Of a stretch of 64,000 nucleotides of DNA, positions 7,601 through 14,157 are shown piece after piece. The stretch covers positions 155,449 through 219,448 of the forward strand of contig JAEWJT010000009.1 in the NCBI GenBank assembly GCA_023386345.1, read 5' to 3'. This DNA comes from Bacillota bacterium. GTDB taxonomy: Bacteria > Bacillota > Clostridia > Tissierellales > Sedimentibacteraceae. The position numbers and the translations under genes were made by a program. The notes beneath the pieces were generated by a model that was not told the origin of the DNA, ran no database searches, and worked only from the letters and a program-made list of their open reading frames with translations. Position 1 is the stretch's first letter, and the number at the start of each line of letters is the position of its first letter.

Positions 7601-10293
7601 CGAATGCGGGAAGATACTTTATCATGCCATATAAAGACATCACAATAACTGTAACATGGGGTCCTGTTGGAGATAATCCAAATCCTGGTGAAGGCATAAT
7701 TCTTGCATCTGAAAAGTCAAAGGCAAGCATTGAAGTAAACAACGCATTTTTAAAATATAAAAGCTATGAATATACTATAGAAAATTGGACTATTCTTATC
7801 GGAGTAAGAGATAAAGGACTTGAAGAAATAGCTAAGGCAAAAAATATATTAGAAGTACAAACTGCAAAACAAACTGCTATAACTGCTATGTCTGCTATCC
7901 TTAAAAAAACTATAGATGGAAGTATACCTAATTTTGGAAAGACAATAGGAACGGTTGATGTTTATGTAGAAAACACTACATTTCCTGGGGGCTCATTTAC
8001 AGGAAGATTTATAACAAAAATTGCCTATGAGTTCGGAGACGAGGATACTATGATGACTATAATCCTAAGAGCACTCAAGGAGGGAGGATTTGGGTGGATA
8101 GGAACTGGTGGATCAAAAGGAAATATAGATGATTATACAATCGAGTATTTGGCAAGTATAAATAAGGGTAATGCGAAACTTGGAGAATTTGATGGCGAGC
8201 CTGGGTCTGGATGGATGGGTACTCTTAATGATTTCTTTGTAAATGAGGGCTTTCAACATTTTCAACCTACTGACGGTGATGAAATAAGAGTCATGTATAC
8301 ACAAAATCTCGGAGCAGATTTAGGTGGAACATGGGGTAATTCAGATACTTCACTTAAAGATTTGCAACTAAGCTCAGGTAGCCTTTATCCATCATTTAGT
8401 TCAGAAATCTATAATTATACCTTGGTGATGCCTACATCGTCAAAAAATGTTAAAGTTGCACCTACTGCAGCTAATAAAAATTATCTAGTAAAAACATTTT
8501 TGAATGACAAAGTAACAGATAGACGTGAAGGAGCATCGTTCTACAAGAGAACTCAATATATACCTGTAAAATCTGGTGACTATATAAATATAGGTGTCGG
8601 AGAATACGCATGGCCATCAATGAACAATCAAGAAACAGAGGCAAGACATTATACAGGATCATGGTATAAATTAAATATCATTACAGCAGACAACGGAGCT
8701 TCTCATGTGATATCTTTGATAAATGAATTGCCTTTAATAAGCAATATAAATATTTCTCATAAAGATAATATTAAGATTATTAGGTCAATCTTTAATATCT
8801 TAACAGCATCTGAAAAATCAAAAGTAACTAATATACAGAAGCTTGAAGATGCTGAAAAGAAAATTATATTCTTTGAGCAAATCGAGGCTGTAAAAGAATT
8901 GTTGAGAAAAATACCAACTGCATCAAGAATAACATTGAGCGATAAAACCATAGTTATGGCGGCAGATACTGCATATAAGCTACTTACAGATGAGCAAAAG
9001 CTATATATTACTGTGGGAGATGTTAAGAATTACAATGATGCTATAGATGTCTTGACTAAACTGGGAGCATTTAATTCTGGAAGTGGACCGTCTAAGATAA
9101 CAGGAAGTGGTGCAGCACCATCAACAGGTGGAACTATAGAAGTGCAAGTACCGACAAAGGTTGTCAACAATGAAGCAATTTCAAAGGTAAGTGAAGAACA
9201 GATAAAAGATGCTATCGAAAAAGCTAAAAAGGCTAAGGATGTGAGTAGTATCACTATCAAGGCTGAGGCAAATGAGACTGTAACTAAATCAACCGTTACT
9301 ATGCCAAAAAACTCATTGACTAATATCTCTATAGAGAGCATGGACTTAAATATTGAGACAGTATTAGGTATAATATCCTTACCAGAAAAAGCTTTAAGTG
9401 AAATATCAAAACAGTCACAAGGTAGCAGTGTAGAAATAGTGATTGAAAATGTAGCTTCTAATAAGCTAAATGATGAACAAAAATCTATCACAGAAAGCAG
9501 CGTAGTTTATGATATAAGCATAATAAGTGAAGGCAAGAAAATTTCTTCTTTCGGAGGACAAAAAATAACAATTTCATTGCCATATGAGCTTAAAGATGGC
9601 CAATCTAAAGAAAAAGTTAGTGTATGGTACATGAATGACAAGGGAGAGCTTGAAAAAATAAGCTGCACGTACGACGAAAAAACAGGTCTTGCAAGCTTTA
9701 TTACAGAACATCTTTCATACTATGTAGTAGGCTATGATAATAGCATAAACTTCATTGATGTCAAAGAAAGTGATTGGTTCTATAAGCATGTGGCGTATGT
9801 TACAAGTAGGGGTTTGTTCTCAGGAACATCAGAGGATACTTTCAGTCCAAATACGCCTATGACTAGAGCAATGCTTGTTACAGTTCTTCATAGATTGGAA
9901 GGAAAACCTGTGGTTGCTAAGGCAACAAGCTTTGTAGACTTAAGAGATGGAGAGTTTTATATAGATGCTGTAAATTGGTCATTAGAAAAAGAAATAGTAG
10001 ATGGAGTGACCAAGACAGAATTTAAACCAAAAAATAATATAACAAGGGAACAGCTAGCACTTATGCTATACAGATATGCTTCTTCAAAGAATATGGTATC
10101 AGATGTAACTGGAAGCATAGAAGCTTTTGCAGACAAGGATAAAGTAAATGATTGGGCAAAAGATGCTATAAAATGGGCAGTTGGAAAGGGAATAATTACA
10201 GGTAAACTAGATAATAAGCTTGATCCAACAGGAAGTGCTACAAGAGCGGAAGTAGCAGCAATGCTGCAAAGATATATTGAAAATATAAAATAG
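4633..10293 (+). CDS. Giant SLH-anchored protein with FIVAR and DUF4430-like domains
   Basis: A 1886-residue protein starting at an ATG with AAAGGAAG about ten bases upstream. A signal peptide (about 1-36) ends in KVAHA. Helical FIVAR-like segments follow (about 155-330), then a first region with weak DUF4430 resemblance (about 420-530, ending DGDEVVFAYL), further unassigned beta-rich regions, and a convincing DUF4430 domain (about 1105-1235) with SGWMGTLNDFF and DGDEIRVMYTQNLGADLGG. A cadherin-like or Ig-like beta region comes next. The C-terminus has three SLH repeats (about 1705-1886) with TRAMLVTV, TREQLALM and TRAEVAAM. DUF4430 is the fold of the C-terminal domain of vertebrate transcobalamin and intrinsic factor. 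Together with the upstream cobalamin riboswitch, this points to a wall-anchored corrinoid-binding scaffold; B12 binding itself is inferred. Confidence 0.82.
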   Translation: MINKNIKATKIKILPLLLAIMLFLSFTGNMKVAHAVTPNFEIKLDESSTNLDIIDYSDKDRIKDHRDSFLIIIPEETVSIQVKFPVNVDAFNIDNGDFYNFVANTWHTINLNDYDFPDWLYDDYKSLDNTLTHYVLDVLGDLREYNIILQIGDGESNVVDKTALQAAINTNIDGYYYDENDRWNGNEYIGKGKSFYGSYLTAYNRAVEVNSNPDSTQGHIDEATSNLNNAISKLISTYNVNATLLYEKIQEAKNLPENQYTKPTWKSFQSFLPQAIDMRNSLYIADTTSPTAINVASYQINVDSTTIELSKRISELKFVAGEELVEKALCEYNHIKDIARYYDPAKMEESDYTAESWTNFISARTAAFNWINSHTAPAEGDPSADLYELINNVYPNFVYNCHFGLKNSLDSVTISLKVIDSLNIRAGEDIEGLSGYYNPSVKLNDGKHTVKDALKIASQETGKQLVYNTNYAKLKSTNATAVYINGVFYKLLEVEGSEFLTNINTGMRIGSDKFYPENFVLRDGDEVVFAYLQQPTFLVSSGAGYQPYQLKDIIDYVKSSRIKQDGKLVSEITVVEGESFNLTAEATKAYSQNFGAYFPYSGATLFESGRSSTDSSFIPATHKTDVTTDLSGNFSYTLYGEGYYTLTLHDLRENNYEDKTLYGLTAGDTIKVHVLKSNNPKAVKDNLIVELKGVYNAYDESYFTSSDWKIIADVYNASVVSINSLADLYDARQAQLSAIRSIKNIQAKTTEDNNKKLTEFKAILTRLSDNASLIDKSVEFLATDLVNRYEELSTYQKSRLTGIEENKYNSIKKALENGLPEAKEYTISLSFKADKAEAEAALKDMMGYVLKNGTEVSTLNLAYVSQRDIKGNNILTNNHMLFSVDESGNIKIFDAKAYPDNIIYLSPTIQKYASLFSEVAGNGWEMLNDGPLYQNNIAVKGRTILIGGIPYELKSITADGVTQMSNFQHNVTVPDWKSKEGLSYEVASFTNAGRYFIMPYKDITITVTWGPVGDNPNPGEGIILASEKSKASIEVNNAFLKYKSYEYTIENWTILIGVRDKGLEEIAKAKNILEVQTAKQTAITAMSAILKKTIDGSIPNFGKTIGTVDVYVENTTFPGGSFTGRFITKIAYEFGDEDTMMTIILRALKEGGFGWIGTGGSKGNIDDYTIEYLASINKGNAKLGEFDGEPGSGWMGTLNDFFVNEGFQHFQPTDGDEIRVMYTQNLGADLGGTWGNSDTSLKDLQLSSGSLYPSFSSEIYNYTLVMPTSSKNVKVAPTAANKNYLVKTFLNDKVTDRREGASFYKRTQYIPVKSGDYINIGVGEYAWPSMNNQETEARHYTGSWYKLNIITADNGASHVISLINELPLISNINISHKDNIKIIRSIFNILTASEKSKVTNIQKLEDAEKKIIFFEQIEAVKELLRKIPTASRITLSDKTIVMAADTAYKLLTDEQKLYITVGDVKNYNDAIDVLTKLGAFNSGSGPSKITGSGAAPSTGGTIEVQVPTKVVNNEAISKVSEEQIKDAIEKAKKAKDVSSITIKAEANETVTKSTVTMPKNSLTNISIESMDLNIETVLGIISLPEKALSEISKQSQGSSVEIVIENVASNKLNDEQKSITESSVVYDISIISEGKKISSFGGQKITISLPYELKDGQSKEKVSVWYMNDKGELEKISCTYDEKTGLASFITEHLSYYVVGYDNSINFIDVKESDWFYKHVAYVTSRGLFSGTSEDTFSPNTPMTRAMLVTVLHRLEGKPVVAKATSFVDLRDGEFYIDAVNWSLEKEIVDGVTKTEFKPKNNITREQLALMLYRYASSKNMVSDVTGSIEAFADKDKVNDWAKDAIKWAVGKGIITGKLDNKLDPTGSATRAEVAAMLQRYIENIK

Positions 10294-10297
10294 CATA

Positions 10298-10336
10298 AAA
10301 GACTGGGCAAGATAAACTTGTCCAGTCTTTATCCCT
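10298..10336 (+). terminator. Intrinsic terminator after the giant SLH gene
   Basis: A 14-bp stem (10298-10311 with 10317-10330, one G-U pair) with a 5-nt loop begins five bases after the stop codon. A weak TTTACA/GATATA promoter-like pair near 10464-10493 may restart transcription for the next gene. No aptamer is visible in the 242-base gap. Confidence 0.75.
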
Positions 10337-10535
10337 ATTTAATATAATTATAATATTTATGGATATTTATGAAATATTTACAATAACATATTATTTTTAA
10401 TTAAGAATTTGTGAAGATTATACTGTGCTTTGAAAATTTTCATAAGCATTCATAAATTTGAGATTTACATTAAATTTTTAAAGATATGATATAGTTAGTT
10501 TAGACAAAATTTATTTTAAAAGGAGCGATAATTAA

Positions 10536-12218
10536 ATGAAACTTATTAATAAAATGTTGTGTATATTTATCATTTGTATGATGTTTTTCGGCATTATGAT
10601 TACTCCTGTTTTTGGAGTAGTGAGTGACACAACTCTTGAAACAGCTATAAAAGATACAGCTTCTTATATGTATAAGACGGTTTCAAACCCTCAGGTTGGC
10701 TCTATAGGAGGAGAATGGGCTGTTTTAGGTCTTGCACGTTCTGGATATGATGTTCCAGAAGAATATTATGAAAAGTATTATGCTACGGTAGAAAAATATG
10801 TTAAATCACTTAAAGGAAATTTGCATGATAAGAAGTATACAGAATATTCAAGGCTTATTGTTGCTTTGTCTTCTATAGGCAAGGATGCAAGAGATGTGGG
10901 AGGATATAATCTTACTACTGCTCTTGGAGATTATGATAAAACTATTTGGCAGGGGCTAAATGGTCCTATATGGGCTCTTATTGCTCTTGATTCTGGAAAT
11001 TATCCTATGCCTCAAAATTCTGATGCTAAAACTCAAGCTACAAGAGAAATGTATATACAAAGAATACTTGATTGTCAACTACCTGATGGGGGATGGTCAT
11101 TATTTGGAGGAACACAGTATGCTACCGTGGGTGATGGTGTCTCTGATCCAGATATAACGGGCATGGCGTTACAGGCCTTGGCTAAATATCAAGATAAGCC
11201 TGAGGTCAAAAAAGTTACAGAAGAAGCATTAGCTTGTATGTCTAAAAAACAAAATAATAAGGGTGGATTTTCAAGCTGGGGAACTCCTAATTCAGAAAGC
11301 TGTGTTCAAATGATTGTAGCACTTTGCGAATTAGGTATACCATTAGAGGATGAGAGATTTATAAAAGAGGGCAATAGTATATTAGATAACCTTATGAGCT
11401 TTTATATAAAGGGCAAGGGCTTTTTACATACCGCAAGTGGAAGTGGTTCTAACCAAATGGCTTCTGAACAAGGCTTTTATGGTCTTGTCGCCGCTTCAAG
11501 GTCACGTCTTGACAAAAACAGTTTGTACCGCATGAGTGATTCTTTGAAGATTACAGGAGTTGCTGAGGCTATAGAGGCAGGCAGTGGTTTGCCTAACAAA
11601 AATAAAGACGTTGTTTATAGACCTATTACCTTGGCTGGACGTACCTTTGACGATATAACAGGTGTTCATGCTCATAAAAATCAACCAGCTATTGAAGCAT
11701 TGGCATCAAGAGAGATTATTAATGGTAAGACACAAAATTTATTTGAGCCAGAAGAAACAATGACTCGTGCGGAGTTTGCAGCTATAATTGTGAGAGGCTT
11801 AGGACTTAAACCTGCCGCGAATAATAAATTCAAGGATGTTCCATCTTCTGAATGGTATGCAGCTTATGTAGGAACTGCAAATAGCTATGGTATAGTTCAA
11901 GGAACTTCTGAAACTGCTGATGCTATATTTAATCCAAATGGTAAAATTACAAGACAGGAAGCAGCCATTATGGTCGCAAGAGCAGCAAAGCTTTGCGGTA
12001 TGGATACTGTGCTTGATAGCGGTTTAATACGAGATACACTAGCTCAATTTGGTGATTATGTAAAAAGTGCTCCATGGTCTCGTGAGGCTTTAGCGTTTTG
12101 CTATAAGGAAAACATACTAGATCAATCAGATTTGGACATCAGAGCTAATGATAATATTTTGAGGTCTGAAATTGCACAAATGTTATTCAATATGCTTGGT
12201 TTAGCAAATCTTTTATAG
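10536..12218 (+). CDS. SLH-anchored alpha/alpha-toroid protein (intrinsic-factor N-domain-like)
   Basis: A 560-residue protein with AAAGGAG eight bases before the ATG. A signal peptide (about 1-28) precedes a helical repeat domain (about 30-330) of the terpenoid cyclase/prenyltransferase alpha-alpha toroid type, with motifs such as QLPDGGWSLFGG and SDPDITGMALQALAKY. Three SLH repeats occupy about 370-560 (TRAEFAAI, TRQEAAIM, LRSEIAQM; the last is divergent). Vertebrate intrinsic factor and transcobalamin bind B12 between an alpha6/alpha6 toroid and a DUF4430-type beta domain. Here the toroid is separate and the beta domain is the next gene, two bases beyond the ribosome site overlap. No DxDD cyclase acid motif was seen, so a binding rather than enzymatic role is favoured. 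It belongs to the B12 uptake module by context. Confidence 0.82.
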   Translation: MKLINKMLCIFIICMMFFGIMITPVFGVVSDTTLETAIKDTASYMYKTVSNPQVGSIGGEWAVLGLARSGYDVPEEYYEKYYATVEKYVKSLKGNLHDKKYTEYSRLIVALSSIGKDARDVGGYNLTTALGDYDKTIWQGLNGPIWALIALDSGNYPMPQNSDAKTQATREMYIQRILDCQLPDGGWSLFGGTQYATVGDGVSDPDITGMALQALAKYQDKPEVKKVTEEALACMSKKQNNKGGFSSWGTPNSESCVQMIVALCELGIPLEDERFIKEGNSILDNLMSFYIKGKGFLHTASGSGSNQMASEQGFYGLVAASRSRLDKNSLYRMSDSLKITGVAEAIEAGSGLPNKNKDVVYRPITLAGRTFDDITGVHAHKNQPAIEALASREIINGKTQNLFEPEETMTRAEFAAIIVRGLGLKPAANNKFKDVPSSEWYAAYVGTANSYGIVQGTSETADAIFNPNGKITRQEAAIMVARAAKLCGMDTVLDSGLIRDTLAQFGDYVKSAPWSREALAFCYKENILDQSDLDIRANDNILRSEIAQMLFNMLGLANLL

Positions 12219-12235
12219 TTTTGGCGGTGAACACA

Positions 12236-13264
12236 ATGAAAATAACAAAAAATAAGATTATTGCTCTTGCATTAATTATAATAATTCTTGCAGTTGCGTT
12301 TTGGTATGGTGGAGGAGCTCCAGGGCTTCAAGGATGGAATGTGAGTCAAACTCCAAAGGATATAATCTCATCTGATGATAACGCTATTGAAAATACAGAA
12401 AATACAGAAAATTTAAATAATAATGATAAAAAAAGTGAAGCAGAATTAAAACAAGACTCTGAATTATCAACTAATTCTAGTAGTTTAGATAATAACAAAA
12501 AAAATGATGAAAATTCTGAAAATAAAGTAAACAATGAAAATAATAAAAATGATAAAAGCAATAAAGACGCTGGAAATTCTGATAAGAAGAATGATAGTGC
12601 AATAGCTAAAGAAGAAAAGTCTAAGACTGATACTCAAACAGGACTATCAGCCTCTGAAAAAGTAGAGCTTGCTAAGAAATTGGCAGGAGGAAATTCGTCT
12701 GCTGGTGTCGAAGAAGGCTCTAAGAGCTATTCTGAATCGCAAGGAATGATTATTGATTCGACAACAGGCAAGGATAAGTATCTTACAGACCCAGTACCAG
12801 AGGGAAAGCCTATACCAGTTGAGCCGCAAAATGCAGCTATAACTGATGTTGAGCGTACATGTACCCTATCTGTTAGGTGTGATACTATATTAGACAATAT
12901 GGATTGGCTTGACAAGGAAAAAGTGGAGCTTGTTCCCGAAGACGGTGTAATATTTGCAACAAAAACAGTTACTTTTTACGAGGGAGAGAGTGTGTTTAAT
13001 GTTTTGCAAAGAGAGATGAAAAAGGCAAAAATACATATGGAATTTGCTAATACACCTATGTACAATTCCGTTTATATCGAAGGCATAAATAATCTCTATG
13101 AGTTTGATTGCGGCGAGCTTTCAGGTTGGATGTACAAGGTTAATAATTGGTTTCCGAATTATGGCTGTTCACGCTATCAGCTTAAAGAGGGCGATGTTAT
13201 AGAATGGGTGTATACCTGCAATCTAGGTGTTGATGTGGGTGGATTTTATTCTGTAGGAGACTAA
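12236..13264 (+). CDS. Membrane-tethered DUF4430 (transcobalamin C-domain-like) protein
   Basis: A 342-residue protein. GGCGGTGA five bases before the ATG at 12236 favours this start over an in-frame TTG at 12221. Residues about 8-26 are a hydrophobic anchor or uncleaved signal. Residues about 40-150 are a low-complexity Asn/Asp/Glu/Lys/Ser linker suited to spanning the cell wall. Residues about 205-340 form a textbook DUF4430 domain: two cysteines near its start, ESVFNVLQREMKKAKI, SGWMYKVNNWFPNYGCSRY, then EGDVIEWVYTCNLGVDVGG. It starts 17 bases after the toroid gene and is followed two bases later by ecfT. It is a likely corrinoid receptor handing substrate from the wall to the ECF importer; ligand binding is inferred. 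Confidence 0.88.
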   Translation: MKITKNKIIALALIIIILAVAFWYGGGAPGLQGWNVSQTPKDIISSDDNAIENTENTENLNNNDKKSEAELKQDSELSTNSSSLDNNKKNDENSENKVNNENNKNDKSNKDAGNSDKKNDSAIAKEEKSKTDTQTGLSASEKVELAKKLAGGNSSAGVEEGSKSYSESQGMIIDSTTGKDKYLTDPVPEGKPIPVEPQNAAITDVERTCTLSVRCDTILDNMDWLDKEKVELVPEDGVIFATKTVTFYEGESVFNVLQREMKKAKIHMEFANTPMYNSVYIEGINNLYEFDCGELSGWMYKVNNWFPNYGCSRYQLKEGDVIEWVYTCNLGVDVGGFYSVGD

Positions 13265-13266
13265 TT

Positions 13267-14157
13267 ATGAAAGACGCATTTTCTAATTATCATCCTCTTG
13301 TAAATTTTCTATATTTTGGACTAATATTTGCATTTTCAATGGTTTTCATGCACCCTATATGTCTTGCTATTTCTATTGTATGTGCATTTATATATTTAAC
13401 AATTTTAAAAGGTAAAAAGGCAGTAAAATTTAATTTAATTTTCATTTTACCAACCATGCTGATTACAGCGCTTATAAATCCAGCATTTAACCACGAGGGA
13501 GCGACTATAATCACGTATTTAAATACTGGAAATCCGTTGACACTTGAATCTATTGCATATGGCATAGCCGCATCCTGTATGTTAGCAACAGTTGTTTGCT
13601 GGTTTTCATGCTTTAATGAAGTTATAAATTCTGATAAATTTGTATATTTATTTGGAAGAATTATACCTTCAATGTCCCTTGTCTTGTCTATGTCTCTTAG
13701 ATTTGTACCTAAATTCAAAGCACAGATTAAGGTAGTATCAAATGCTCAAAGGTGTATAGGTAAAGATGTTTCAAACGGAGGAATTTTGCAAAGAGCTCGT
13801 CATGGAATTACTATTTTATCTATAATGATTACATGGGCATTGGAAAACGCCATAGAAACATCTGACAGTATGAGAAGCAGGGGCTATGGACTTCCGAGCA
13901 GAACAGCATTTTCTATATACAAATTTGAAAAAAGAGATAAAACAGCATTGGCTGCAATTGTATTATTAGGCTCTTATCTGCTTTTGGGCAGTATTTTAGG
14001 AGCTTTTAAATGGAGATATTTTCCTACGATGAAAGGAGTAAATCTTAACTTATTTACTATAAGCTTGTTTATTTCGTATGCAGTACTTTGTCTAGTGCCG
14101 GTAATCATAACTATTAAGGAGGAAAAGCAGTGGAAAGCTACACAATTAAAAATTTGA
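13267..14157 (+). CDS. ecfT: ECF transporter transmembrane component EcfT
   Basis: A 296-residue integral membrane protein with several spans at both ends and a central cytoplasmic helical region carrying the coupling motif SMRSRGYG near residue 205. EcfT/CbiQ proteins use such Arg-Gly motifs to contact the two ECF ATPases. The gene begins two bases after the DUF4430 gene, and its last 28 bases overlap the ATPase gene, so the three are translationally coupled. By context it serves cobalamin uptake rather than acting as a general ECF scaffold. Confidence 0.9.
   Translation: MKDAFSNYHPLVNFLYFGLIFAFSMVFMHPICLAISIVCAFIYLTILKGKKAVKFNLIFILPTMLITALINPAFNHEGATIITYLNTGNPLTLESIAYGIAASCMLATVVCWFSCFNEVINSDKFVYLFGRIIPSMSLVLSMSLRFVPKFKAQIKVVSNAQRCIGKDVSNGGILQRARHGITILSIMITWALENAIETSDSMRSRGYGLPSRTAFSIYKFEKRDKTALAAIVLLGSYLLLGSILGAFKWRYFPTMKGVNLNLFTISLFISYAVLCLVPVIITIKEEKQWKATQLKI

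Noticed and set aside
9030..9491. A 153-codon minus-strand frame inside the giant SLH gene
   Set aside because: It is contained in a gene with clear domains and signal peptide, and has no ribosome site or recognisable family.
10337..10535. A further cobalamin riboswitch before the toroid gene
   Set aside because: The conserved aptamer blocks (GCCACTG, GGGAAGG, CAGGA-AC) are not present in this gap.
13290..13718. A 142-codon minus-strand frame opposite ecfT
   Set aside because: EcfT is well supported by its motif and operon position; the reverse frame has no independent evidence.
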